The notes: generated from the letters alone by a model not told the origin. Shown: positions 11,008-22,800, counted from the stretch's first letter. The stretch is DNA of 64,000 nt from Cryptomeria japonica (GCF_030272615.1 NC_081414.1:810937069-811001068), one strand, 5' to 3'. Numbers and translations are program-made.

Positions 11008-12262
11008 ATGGAAGGCTATAAACAATCATGCAGAATTGTGAATCTTCAAGAAGAATTGGATCATGCTAATCAAGTGAATACAAATATGTAGAGGCAAATG
11101 CAAAGATCACTAAAAGTCAGAATAAGGTTTTCTGATGATTTACAGGATTCACAAGAGTTGGTGGAACAAATTGAGACATCATCTAAGAATAGCATATCAG
11201 AAGAATCTGAAGAAATGATTACAGAATTAAAAGAAAAGAACAAAACACTTAATGAACAACTAAAAGAAATGAGAAGGGAACATGAGTATTTCAGCACACA
11301 GATGACTGAAAATCTTAATGCATTGAGAACAACTTAAGATAATATGAAAAATATAAAAGGAGAAAAACAACAGCTAGAAGCAATGGTGTCTGAAAAGAAT
11401 GATGAAATATCAAGGATGACTGAAGTTCAATATAATCTATCTGATCAATTGGATTATGCACATCAAGAAGCTACTCTAAAGGAAAATGAGAACCAAGTAT
11501 TGAAAATTGAATTATCAAGATTGACCAATTAACTAGAAGCAGAAAAGAAGTCAAAAGAAACATTGAGGAAAAGCCATGAAGCGTCAAGAATGTTGGATGA
11601 GCAACTAAATATGAGAAGACCCAACAAAACTACAGGACTCGATTACAAAGGAAACAACTCTACTGAGAAAGGGATCAACACCATTGAGAAAGTAGAATCA
11701 TCAAAGAAAGTTGGAAACAAAGATAACATGAAGGAAAAGAACCCTATTTGCAACTACTATGGAAAACAAGGACATACTACCAACGTTTGCTGGAGTAGAA
11801 AAGGTAAGCAACTGAATGTTACTAGGTCTGATGGTTATTGCTATAATTGCAACAAGTATGGTCACACATCTAAGAAATGTAGGACAAAGTTTTTTAACAA
11901 TTATCAGAAGGAAAAATACAAGGGGTTTTGCAAAAATTACAATAGATATGGACACAATACCGAGAAATGTTGGTTTAAGCAGAAAAACTATATGTGGACT
12001 CCACACCGAGGAAAATCTAGAAGGTACCGAACTCACACAAATCTCAATCAAAAATATACTTCATTACCATGGGATAACAATACAAGAATATGGTGTGAAT
12101 GCTGTCGAAGATACGGTCATATAAGTGCAAATTGTATGTTAAGGTTTGGAATGAAAAATCGGAGATCATGGAGAAATCCTGGAATGGCATGTTTTCATTG
12201 TCACAAAGTTGGACACTTGGCTAAAGACTACAGAGATAAACCAAGAGGAGATACTAAGGAGA
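11008..12262 (+). pseudogene. A2 ORF1: coiled-coil protein with zinc knuckles, 3' truncated
   Basis: ATG at 11008 (MEGYKQSCRIVNLQEE) starts a frame that stays the same to 12262, with stops at 11089 (TAG; CAG in A1), about 11335 (TAA) and about 11530 (TAA). It has the same coiled coil as A1 and the same five knuckle positions, three now damaged: the first and third have lost their second Cys (CNYYGKQGH, CKNYNRYGH) and the fifth ends in Tyr. This copy keeps the reading frame that A1 lost near 2455, so the two together show the original organisation. The match to A1 ends at 12262 inside the segment after the last knuckle. ORF2 is absent. Confidence 0.8.
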
Positions 12263-12707
12263 TTTTATTGGTAGATGTAAGCATTTGTATGCTCAAATTT
12301 GTTTTCATGTACTTGATAATGATATTTAAAGAATTTTTATTTCTAATTTACAAAAAAAAATCAGGGAAATGCTTCTTTTGTCTGAGTTTACTTTCTTCTT
12401 GTAGTTGTATGCAACAATCCACAATTATCAACTCAATGTGAGTCAAATGGAGAAATCCCCTCCTATGGCTCCAAGTGATAAGGGGGAGAGTGTTCAACAA
12501 CTATTTGAAATTTTCAAACCAACAAAAAGTTTCATCAAGTTCAATGATCCAGTCAGCAACAACCATGTGAATGCTATAATAGGTGTGCCTTCTATTTCTG
12601 AACTTTTCCAAAGAAAAAGACAATTTACTTCCTTGAATGATTCTCTACATAGTATTATGTCTCAGTTGTTGCCCAAAAAATGTTATCAAACTTCCTCCTA
12701 TAAAATA
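12263..12707 (+). pseudogene. Unidentified exon-like fragment with a possible intron
   Basis: This stretch belongs to none of the elements I can define. A possible splice donor (ATGTAAGC near 12274) and a T-rich run ending TTCTTCTTGTAG near 12406 could bound an intron. After it an open frame reads to about 12700, with QMEKSPPMAPSDKGESVQQ and NAIIGVPSISELFQRKRQF. Codon character is gene-like but I do not recognise the protein. It could be a captured host-gene exon or part of another transposon. Confidence 0.4.
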
Positions 12708-12712
12708 AATTG

Positions 12713-13871
12713 TGATGAATACTAAGAGGGGGGTGAATTAGTATACCAAAAAATACTTAACTTAAACACTTAAATAGTTTAGCAATCAACCGGTATAACA
12801 TATTTACTAACAAACCAGTTAAGATAAATGCAAACCAAACAACAAATAAGGCATTCACCCACACGAGCACAATCACCATAACACAAGATGTTTTGACATG
12901 GAAACCCAAATGGGAAAAAGCACGGTGAGAAAAAAATCACAAGTAACTATCTGGAGAATAGAAACTGGACCAATTAAGGTCAGACCGATTAAGGTCATAC
13001 AAAGTTCTTCACTAGAACAAATCCTATTAGGAATCTAGATCTCTGTTAGGAGATAAGTCTAATTAAAGACTACCTTGTGAGAGGATTTTAGATTCATAGT
13101 TGTGAACCATCTTGTTAGAGGATTTAAAAAGGATTTTTTGGGCCTACCCGATTAAGGGTTTCAAACTTGTCGAAGATGTGAGTAATCAACAAGTGAGTGA
13201 TCTAGATGCCAGCACACTATGCTTGGTTAGATCCTTGATAGCTCATTGTTAATGCATTTCAGCATTACTTTAGTCTTCAATATCTCCACACTTTGTTTCT
13301 TCACACAGACCTAATCTTCTCTTCTATGATCGCACATGCAAAAACCTCATCAACCACCTAAAACCCTAACTCCTGGTAAAACCCTAGACATGATGTCCTT
13401 ATAAAGGAATAAGATTTCATGTCAGTCCAATAGGATTACATTCCAAGTTGCTAGGTTCTGTGCATCTGGACACATTTGGTAACACAACACAAAATCACCG
13501 CCAAAGTGTCAGTGGATGATAAGTCATCATAAAAATACCGGTTGGTAACTCATCATAGAGTAATACCGGTTCATACATTTTACCAATTACCGGTTTGCCA
13601 AAATGAAGAATGGGAAAAATGATAACTGCCGCTTTATTCCTTCGTTCTGCTTGAGATCCTTGAACTCCTTGAGGTTTCCATACCACTTCGGGTCTTCATA
13701 CTGCTTGAGATCGGTAAACACTTTCTGCAAAACACTGATAGTCTAAAGACTATAATACATAATACTGGTTGGAACAAATACTGGTTGAGCATAACTCATA
13801 CATACAAATAGTGATCTCAAAAAAAGTGTGTGTCCATCAATGACAATCACAACATCATCAAAATGCCAACA
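12713..13871 (-). repeat. 3' LTR of element B
   Basis: It matches 19135-20295 end to end. In the minus orientation it starts TGTTGGCATTTTGATGATG and ends TATTCATCA. Target duplications AATTG lie at 12708-12712 and 20296-20300, so B is structurally complete. In the right-hand copy the first TG has become TA. Confidence 0.92.
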
Positions 13872-14167
13872 ATCTCCCCCATGGCATTGATGGGAACACT
13901 TAGGAAAATTTGACCTCTAAGTGTTTTACAACAAAAATATGCCATAATCAAAATTACCCCCCTTAATTATATACACTATCCCTTTTGCATAAATTACAAT
14001 GTATACTACTCCCTTAAAGAGATAAATATGAAAGTATACATAACATTCATTAAAATTTTAAATACTACTCCCCCTTTGCCAACAATGACAAAATACTGTA
14101 GAATAACCCCTGTTTCTCATTATAATTAAAATAATAAATGTTCATGTTAATAATGAGTGAAACTTAT
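13872..14167 (-). other. Multiple polypurine tracts of element B
   Basis: On the minus strand, purine tracts with GGGGGAG or GGGGGG cores precede the 3' LTR, including ATGGGGGAGAT directly against it and others near 13957 and 14077. No gene lies here. The layout matches element A1 at 6716-6996. Confidence 0.65.
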
Positions 14168-17100
14168 CAAAAACCGATTTAAAATCCTGCATAAAAGTCT
14201 TCATGGCTAAAGACCATGAATCAATTAATGAGGTAGCAACCTCACTTTTCGTCTACATTTGAGATACCTATTCTTCCATGGCATCAATTGTACTCATCTC
14301 TTGAGTGATCGTTAAAGCTTCTAGATTGAGAAAGAACTTCTAAAGTATTTGCAATCTGGGTAATAAAACTAGTTGAAGTTCCTGCAAATCTCTGGTTTGG
14401 TTGCTAATCTCCAACTCTATCCTGGTAGACTAGAGCTAAAACCGATGAACAGTTTGCCCATATGTAGTAAAAGAATCATAGGGCGTCTTAAAGGTGCTTA
14501 TGTATGCCTGCAAATCAGATTGCAGTTTTTCCTTCTATGGAAGCACAACATCACAAAATAGATTGGGTTGACTGATTTTGCTTAACAGTAGCTTTCCCTC
14601 ATCCATAGCATCTCTTATGTTCTACTATTGTTTCATAAGTTCAGAATGGAGCTCATTCAGTTTCTTCACTAAGGCAGTGTTTTGTGTGTTTTGATGCTTC
14701 TTCTATGCATTAGCTTCAGCAACCTCTTCTAGGCATTGTACCTGGTCCTCCACAACTGTACATAGAAGTTTTAGTTGGGCCAAAGAGGAATCAGTACTGG
14801 GGAGGTTAGTACTAGGAATCAAACTGGTAAGAGTGTCCACCATAGTTTGAATAATGTCTTGCTCCTTTTTCCTCCTTAATGCTTCCAGTCACTCTTGTGC
14901 AAGTTTAATGATTTGGAGAAGCTCTGATTTGTTTGCAGATTGGAGGTCAATAGGACTAGTGATATCAGCCGGTTTGGCTTAACCACCGGTTGCCTTTGGG
15001 ATCTCCACTTGTGTGCTCTTTGTCGCTTCCTTCTCTTCCACTCTTTGCTTTTCCTCTACTACCTTCTTTTGCTCCTCTTCTTCTTTCTTTTTCTTCTCTT
15101 CTTCCTTCTTCTTTTCTTCTTCTTCTTTTCTTCTTCCTTCTTCTTTTCTACATTTAGTTTCCTCTTCTCCTCTTCTTTCATCTTCTCCTCTTCTTTCCTT
15201 TTCTTCTCTTCTTCTTGTTTCCTCTTCTCTTCATCTTGTTTCCTCTTTTCTTCCTCTTTCCTTTTCTCATCTTCTTTTTCCGCTTTCTCTTTGTCAGCCT
15301 TTTCTTTGTCTAGCTTCTTCTTTTCTAGTTTTTCTTTATCATGCTCTTCCTTGTCTTCCTTTTCTTTATCAGCCTTTTCCTTTGTTGCATCTAGAGTGAC
15401 ATCTTCACCATCCAAAGCCTCAACATCAATAGTATCCATCTATTCAGTAACTGGTTCTCCTTCACTGTCATATACTTCATCTAGTTTTTTGGTTTCTGCT
15501 TCTTCTTTAGCCTTCTTGTTGGCTTCAGACACTTGGTGCAACCAGAGAGCAGCTCTGGCATGCAGATGCATATCACTCTATACTTCAGAGGCTTTTCCTT
15601 CAAGCAGCCCGAGTCTTCTTCTTCTTATGAAGAAGAGCCCTTTGTTCTTATCCATGACTTCATAGAGCTCAGATTTTGACACATCAGGAAAATATTGTGC
15701 ACAGATTTCCTGTCTTATTTCCTATTATTTTTCAATGGCAATGCACCATTTATTATCTAAAGAATTGTATAAAGAATCCGGTGCCACCGATCTAATTTCT
15801 TATGGCGATTAGTCATTAATACATAGATATTGAATGACTTCCTATTCAACTTCCTCCTTTTCATTATCAATAAATCATCAAAGTGATCTATTAAATCACT
15901 TCGCACTTTTCTCCTAACATTCTTGATAGTCCTTTAACAATGTGTCAATGTTTTGTAAGAGGAAATGTCTATATTTACCAGTGCTGACGATGTCGGTTCA
16001 TTGCTAGTTGTCTTTTCCTTCTTCCTAGTTTGCCTAGTCTTCTTAGGCTACACTTCAGGTTTTGTATCCTCAGAATCCAGTGAGTTGCTCTTGGTCTAAT
16101 GCTTCCTTTCAAAAACCTTGGTAGGTGTAGCTTCCAATTTCTTCTTGGTAGGTGATAGCTTGGTCACTTTAGGACTTGCTGAGGTAACCAGTGTTGATAC
16201 TGATGGCACTTCCTTTCCCTTCTTTACTGAAGGTTCTTCAATTGGTTTTATCCTTTCCAAGTAGGTGTCAGATCTCTTCTTCTTTGGATCAAGAGGTGAG
16301 GCAAGTAGGGTAGAGGCATACCCATCTAGCATGTCATTAATCACCTCATATCCCATAGGTTCAACTTTTTCCTTTCTGGGCTCCATCGCCTCAATTATTC
16401 ACTCATCTACTTTGATGGTAAAGTAGATGTCCTCTTCATACTTCTTAACAATATCGCCAGATGTCCTCATCCACTGGCTCATCTTTGGCTTGAATTCATC
16501 AAAATATTTATTCAAGACTTTAGGATATCCGGTTCCCACCACTTGAAGACTTTCTCTAATTTGTTTGGTAATCGGTTGGTCAGCAGACCATTGAATATCA
16601 CCGACTCCCAGAAAATAGCCTTGAAAGTAGAAAAACAGACCTACCAAAAGTTGTCCAAATTTGAATCTTAGGGCACTGTCCTATTTGATAGACTTCAGCT
16701 TTATTAGAAGTTGTTTCTGTATACCAGTGCATAGATCAAATGATGCATCTTCCATGATCATTTTGAAGGCGGCATTCACTGCAGCAGTAGAGACAAAGTT
16801 TATTCTGCTAGTATAGAACGTCTGGTATCCAATCACCATGCAAGCATACTTGACCAAATCATCCTTGATGGTGTTCACAGTCATTCCTCATTGATCGCTC
16901 ATAGAACCAGTGAGCTTAGTCATTTTAGTCTTGATGACTTTTCTTAGGGCTGGCACCTCACCAGTGTTGCAGAAACCAGTGATGACATGAATAGCTTCAG
17001 GCGTAATATCACGTGTCCTCTTGAGATACATCTTGTTTCCATGCACTCTGCTCAAAATGATGCGGATGTGATCTTTCTTAAATTCTTCAAGAAAGTACAC

Positions 17101-17358
17101 TGTATTGTGAAGTTTCTTCCTCTCCAGGATGTTGTATTCTAGTTTGATCTTTTTTTCATCCCCGCAGAATAGATCTAGCTAGGAATGGATCACTAGAGAT
17201 CCTAGGTCTTCCAATTTACAATCAATGTACCCTAAAATATCACCTTCCACTATAACTCCAATGGGTATCTGGGATTGGGCATTGTATTTCATCTTCCGTT
17301 CGATAAAATCTACTTAATCAATAGGTGCACTAGAACTGGAGTGCGATGTAGAAGCCAT
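14168..17358 (-). pseudogene. B ORF2: large accessory protein, homologous to A1 ORF2, decayed
   Basis: ATG at 17358 (MASTSHSSSSAPID) starts about 1,060 codons with several stops and shifts. The N-terminal domain has EAIHVITGF near 17000 and FKFGQLLVGLFFYFQGYF near 16640, followed by a QPITKQI motif. These line up with KEIIHMITRYP, LKFGSLLVCMFFYFQ and PITHQI of A1 ORF2, so the two are homologous. A linker with PMGYEVI follows, matching PMGYEID in A1. Then comes a Lys/Glu run (15439-15059) that would form a long charged helix, and a coiled-coil C-terminus to about 14168. The stops are mostly TAG in a context where CAG fits. The function is unknown. It is shared by two families, so it was probably selected. 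Confidence 0.72.
15059..15439 (-). repeat. Lys/Glu-rich low-complexity tract (CT-rich on the plus strand)
   Basis: About 380 bp on the plus strand are nearly all C and T (CTTCTT and TTTCCT runs). Read on the minus strand they encode alternating Lys, Glu, Asp and Arg (EEEKRKQEEEKKRKEEEK type). This is either a genuine charged single helix within ORF2 or an expanded purine microsatellite that stayed in frame. A1 ORF2 lacks an equally long tract. Confidence 0.75.
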
Positions 17359-17585
17359 GATTAACTGATAAACAAGAATTTTGATAAATATCTTTAGAAT
17401 TTTGAAATTTAGGGTTTGTCAATACAGTGCACACTTCACCACTTCAATTGTTTGAATATTGCTTTGTGTTCTTCACTTGATTGATTTTCACTATCTCCGG
17501 ATTCTACTGCAAATTTTTGAAATCTCTATGAGTCGTAAGTCGAATTGCCTTTTGTCGCTCTTCTCTTGAAAAATTATTTTCTCAT

Positions 17586-17624
17586 AAACTGATAAGTGAA
17601 AATGACTAGAAAATCCCATTTAAA
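17586..17624 (-). promoter_or_regulatory. Internal promoter-like block before B ORF2
   Basis: On the minus strand TTTAAA (17624-17619) is followed after 16 bases by TTTTCACTTATCAGTTT. The same pair with the same spacing lies at 3080-3117 before A1 ORF2. Inferred core promoter and start region. Confidence 0.5.
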
Positions 17625-17805
17625 CGAATTCTTCACTTACCATAATAAATTCATCACCATTAGGGTATAAACCCTAATTTTCCTTTTACCATTTCTAGTC
17701 TTCTATCGATTGATAGGTAACACATACCGGTTAAGGCTTTTTACTGGTGTAAACTGGGAGTTCGAAACATTTCACCAATTTGTTCTCCCTAAGCTTTTCT
17801 AAAGC

Positions 17806-19084
17806 TTAGTTTACCGATTCAGCGACTTCCACACTAGGTGCAGAAACCGATTCTTCTTGTGATACTTTTTCAAGTTTATTCTTCCATGTTTTCTTCATAT
17901 CCACTTGAACAGTTTCAACATCAATCTTTCCTTTTGGAGTGACTAGTATATCATCTGATATGTTCTTTCTCATCCTGTAGATTCTAGTTGTGTGACCCGA
18001 TTTGTTGCAATGATAACATACCATTCTAGGTTCTCTCCATGGTCCATTATTAATGTTTCCATTCTTCTTTCTACATATTGCAGTAGTGTGACTGCTACCA
18101 TGATAGATCCTATAGGTTTCTCTCCAACCAGTTGTAGTTTGATAGCCACCACTACTTGACTAATGATTAGGCATTATACTGGTTTGGATTCCAGTTCATA
18201 GAGGATTCAGGAAAAACTCCTTGACTCCTTTGAGGATATCTTCCAATGTTGTGCATAACAGACCTACATTCAAATGTTCTATGCCCAAACTTGTTACATG
18301 CATAACAATTTCTGTTAAATCTACTGGATCTAGGCTTATTGTTTAGAAAATAAGGAAAATTGTTGTAAGCCTTATTTCTACATACATTAGTAGTATGTCC
18401 CTCCTTGAGACAATTAAAGTAAACATGTTTGAATTTTTTCTTACCTTTATCCTCTGATGTTGGTTTCTTCTTTGATGCCACATCTTTTGCTCTAGAGGAT
18501 TCACCTTCCTCATATCCAGAGAAACCAAGTCCATTAGTATTCTTTACCGATTTAGCTGATTCAAGCTTTTGCTCTAGCTTAGCAACACTTTGATTGAATT
18601 TGGCAAGGATTTCCTTTGACTCTGTGAGTTTGTCGGTAATAGAAACATTAGATTCCTTCAAGGTTGCATTCTCAAAAATAGCCATGTTTAGTTCACCTTG
18701 CATTTCTTCTTTTTCCACTTTACGCTCTTGGAGATGAGTGGTAAGGGCACTAATTTCTTGTTTCAGTTTGGAGATCTCATGATCTTTGTCTTTTACCAGG
18801 TCTTCAACTTTCCTCTAGTTCTCAAGCTCTTGACACATTTTGATAGACAATCCTTCCAGTTCCCTTCTCAGGTTGGCATTAGATTCATTCAGTTTTTCAA
18901 CTTCTTCAACTAGGGCTTCCATGTCTACTTCATCAGAAGAACTATTTTCAGTAAGCTCCATCAGTTTTTCAGCATGCTCTCTTCTCTTTGCTAGAGAGGC
19001 TTTATATTTGACTTTAAGTTCATCAAAGGCTTTCTCAGTCTAAGTGAGATGATGAGTAAGCTCCCTCATAGTGTATTCCCCCAT
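17806..19084 (-). pseudogene. B ORF1: coiled-coil protein with zinc knuckles (gag-like), decayed
   Basis: ATG at 19084 (MGEYTMRELTHHLT) lies about 35 bases after the primer site. The first ~220 residues are Glu/Lys/Leu-rich coiled coil, followed by a basic linker and four knuckle-like motifs: FNCLKEGHTTNVC (first Cys lost), CYACNKFGHRTFEC, a degenerate YRIYHGSSHTTAIC and CYHCNKSGHTTRIY (last Cys lost). The C-terminus ends at 17806. Three stops and one frameshift near 18160 break it. The architecture is that of A ORF1, so both families make a similar RNA-binding, self-associating protein. No protease or RT is encoded. Confidence 0.75.
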
Positions 19085-19119
19085 ATTTCCTTCCAAGTGG
19101 TTAAACTTATAGAAAGGTT

Positions 19120-19132
19120 GGCTTTGATACCA
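19120..19132 (-). other. Primer-binding site of element B
   Basis: On the minus strand TGGTATCAAAGCC lies 2 bases after the LTR end, a Met-tRNA type site with one difference from TGGTATCAGAGCC. Confidence 0.88.
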
Positions 19133-19134
19133 AT

Positions 19135-20295
19135 TGATGAATACTAAGAGGAGGGGTGAATTAGTATACCAAAAAATACTGAACTTAAACACTTAAACAG
19201 TTTAGCAATCAATCGGTATAACAGTTTTACTAACAAATCGGTTAAGATAAATGCAAACCAAACAGAAAATAAGGCATTCACCCACATGAGCACAATCACC
19301 ATAACACAAGATGTTTTGATGTGGAAACCCAAATGGGAAAAACCACGGTGAGAGAAAACTCACAAGTAATTATCTGCAGAATAGAAACCAAACTGGTTAA
19401 GGTCATACAAATTTCTTCACCAGAATAGATCCTGTTAGGAATAAAGATCTCTATTAGGAGATAAGTCCAATTAAAGACTACCTTTTGAGAGGATTTTAGA
19501 TTCATAGTTGTGAACCACATTGTTAGAGGATTTACAAAGGCTTTTCTGGGCCTACCTGGTTAAGGGTTTCAGACTTGTCGAAGATGTGATTAATCAACAA
19601 GAGAGTGATCTAGATACTAACACAATATGCTTGGTTAGATCCTTGATAGCTCATTGTTAATGTATTTCAGCATTACTTCAATCTTCAATATCTCCACACT
19701 CTATTTCTTCACACAGACCTAATCTTCTCTTCTATTATCATACATACAAAAACCTCATCAACCACCTAAAAACCTAACTCCTGGTAAAACCCTAGGCATG
19801 ATGTCCTTATAAAGGAATCTGATTTCATGTCAGTCCAATAGGATTATATTGCAAGTTCCTAGGTTCAGTGCATATGGACACATTTGGTAACACAACACAA
19901 AATCACCGCGAAAGTGTCAGTGGATGATAACTCATCATAAAAATACTGGTTGGTAACTCATCATAGAGTAATACCAGTTCATACATTTCACCAATTACCG
20001 GTTTATCAAAATGAAGACTAGGAAAAAAGATAACTACCACTTTATTCCTTTGTTTTGCTTGATATCCTCAAATCGCTTGAGGTTTCCATACCGCTTCGGG
20101 TCTTCATACCACTTGGGTCTTCATATTGCTTGAGATCAGTAAACACTTTCTGCAAAACACCAATAGTCTAAAGACTATAATACATAATACCATTTGGAAC
20201 AAATACCAGTTGAGCATAAATCATACATAAAAAAGTGATCTCAGAACAAGTGTGTGTCCATCAATGGCAATCACAACATCATCAAAATGCCAATA
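19135..20295 (-). repeat. 5' LTR of element B
   Basis: It matches 12713-13871 over its whole length. A TATAAAGG-type box lies near 19808-19815. The outer end is flanked by AATTG at 20296-20300. Confidence 0.92.
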
Positions 20296-20300
20296 AATTG

Positions 20301-21164
20301 ATCCTTTGAAAGGTGCATCCCCTTATTTTGATAACAATTCTTTTTGCCAATTTCATTGTCAACCTGGTCATGATACTGAGAAATATTTTACATTGAAGAA
20401 TAAGATTAAATACTTGATCAATAATAATACTATATCTGTGGCAGGTTTTAATGATAAAGGGAATAAATCACTAGCTCCTCCTAATCAAAATCTTAAGATT
20501 TTCACTGATCCCTTGCATTCTCATACCTCTAACGTTATTGAGATTGTGTCTAATTCTCTCTCTTCTGAAGAATTCACTTCGATGGCTCCAAAATTGGTTA
20601 ATATGGTAGAGACAAGGTATGTGCCTAAGGATCCTTGTATTACATTTGACCCTATAGATACTGTTAGAGCACCTGGTCATCCTTTATACATAGTTATGAA
20701 TGTTAAGGATATCCCTTGCCGTGGTGCCCTTGTTGATCCTACTCATGGTTAATGTCATAAGTTAAGAGTGTCTTTTCACTTTACGATTGCATAAACCAAT
20801 ACATGAGGCTTCCAATGTGGTTGTGAAGTTATTTGATGGCTTCTCTTGTCCTACCATTTGCTCTATCACTCTTATTGTTGAAGTTCATACTACATCCATG
20901 GATGTTGATCTTGTTATCATACCTTCTTCTGAGCAATTCTGTGTGAAGTTGGGATATGCTTGGCTATTTTCCATGAAGGCTATTGCTTCTCCAATGCACA
21001 AGTGTCTTAACTTTCCTCATAATGGAGAAATTATAACCATGAACCATATCTTCTTTTGTCCATCTGAAAGAAGCCCTAGTGTTCCTATTGATGTCTTTTG
21101 GAATAAAAAATTTCAATCTCTTCCATCAAGGAGGGACGCTCTTTTTCAATCTTATAAAAAATAG
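20301..21164 (+). pseudogene. Gypsy family E: gag zinc-knuckle end and protease-like region
   Basis: The frame resumes right after the B insertion. CQFHCQPGHDTEKYF followed by LKNKIKYLINNNTISV is the C-terminal gag motif of plant gypsy elements. A segment with GHPLYIVMNVKDIPC and GALVDPTHG follows. This is the start of the retropepsin-like domain, where the usual VDxGSS motif is altered. A stop and a frameshift follow, then the rest of the domain (787-codon-frame segment 20787-21164) with FDGFSCPTICSITL and FCVKLGYAWLFSMKAI. The same region, more decayed, recurs at 53330-53905. No reverse transcriptase follows. Confidence 0.75.
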
Positions 21165-22800
21165 AAGAATGATATTATTTTATCCTTAAGTCAACCTAGA
21201 TCTCCAACACTTGGCATTCTTATTATTCTTTAACATGAGGTTCTTTCCCTCATGGATAGAACTAATCTCCCTCCTAAGGAAGATCATCAACTTATACCTA
21301 TGGATTTGATTTTACCTTTTCTTAAGGAGAAAAACAATATTCTTCGAAAGGTTAGACCTATACCTCCTCCTCATGATGGACCTGGTCTCCTTTCTACACC
21401 TAATATTCCTCCTTTCTATGGCATAGTTCCACCTCCTTTCTCTTATCAAGAGAAGAGGCCTGCTTTTCCTATTGTTCAAATAAAAAGACCTCAACCTAAA
21501 CCTCCAACTATCAAGGAGAGAAGCATTCCTAATTATTGAAATGTTCCTCTTCCTTCTCAGCCTTGCACTAAGACTCAAAAAAATTGTTGTGCAAGAGAAA
21601 GCTGAAGAAGATGCCATGTTGGAGCTCATGAAGCTATCCCTCAAAATACTCAATCTCCTCAGACTCTGATAGTTGACATGATTCCCTTTTCTTCTAAGAA
21701 AGATTTCAAACAATATCTCCAAATTATAAGTTTCATGAAACATGTGATGGTTTTACTTTTCTTCGTGTTCTTTCTCCTCTTTCTCTAAACTTTGATGAAG
21801 AAATGGGTGAAGATGTTATTATAATGGTAATACAGCTCCTAATGCTTCTGGTAGTGAGGATGAGTATGTTGATGTGGACAAGAATTTATCAAACTAATTT
21901 TCACAAACCCTAATCCTAGCTCCTGTAATCAAACAAAGTGACTTACAACATGAGCATAGTCCTTGTTTGGATCTTGTGATAGCTCCATATGCTATGCTTG
22001 ATGTCGCTCCTCTAGTGAGTTGTTCGCCTTCCCAAAATAGTTATCAGCAAAAACACAAGGTGAATGTCATGCTAGATTAGAAATATTAGCACTACAAATC
22101 TTTCTCTTTTGTGACCATTCTTCTATGTGTATCCTTGTTCTTCTATTGTTCCCTTAATGTCTACTTGGGGATGATGCAAAGCATTGAGGTATTTTCTTGA
22201 TCTCTTTCATGTTGACTCAAAAGAAATCCTCTCTTCCTTTTCTTCTAAGGTAGTGTCCTTCTTTGGGGAATGGAGATTATTATATGCATATACATACATG
22301 ATATACATGAGTTATCATACACCATACTAACCCCAAGGAAAGCGACACTACCTCATGTTTTGTGTTCATTATCCTTGAGTTTATACCTTGATTGGGGGAT
22401 AAATCCTTGTGATAACATGCTCCCTTTCTTCTCTATCTCTTGGGTGTATCCTACCTTAAATCAATCACTGCTGATAAGGTGTGCACTCTCTCTTTAATGT
22501 GGGGGAAAACACTCCACTTATACTTTCCTTTTTGTGATACTTAGAATTACTTAGTGAACTTTGTTTTGCTTTGTAATCTTTTGTATCCTTGCTTTCATGA
22601 CTCATAGTGAAGGGAACTTTGCTACTTGTTGTCATAGTTCTCCCCTTCTTGATCTTCCCTTTTACATTGTCAATCAAAGTCATAAGATCCTAAGTCCATT
22701 GGGAGATTGGTGCATCTTGGCTCCTTGACGTGGTAAAAGTATTTCAATATTATTTCCTTGTACTTTACTGATAGTATTGGAATATGCTTATACTCCTACT
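21165..22800 (+). pseudogene. Gypsy family E: proline-rich and variable tail, no RT
   Basis: A Pro-rich open segment (21252-21539, with RPIPPPHDGPGLL and PPFSYQEKRPAFP) is followed by fragments such as DMIPFSSKKDF and, further on, short frames up to the polypurine tract. I find no RT, RNase H or integrase motif between the protease region and the 3' LTR, so this copy is a gag-protease element or an internal deletion. The last ~700 bp hold nothing I can name. Confidence 0.55.

Noticed and set aside
14940-15665. 241-codon plus-strand frame rich in Ser, Phe and Leu
   Set aside because: It is the antisense shadow of the Lys/Glu-rich part of B ORF2 on the minus strand.
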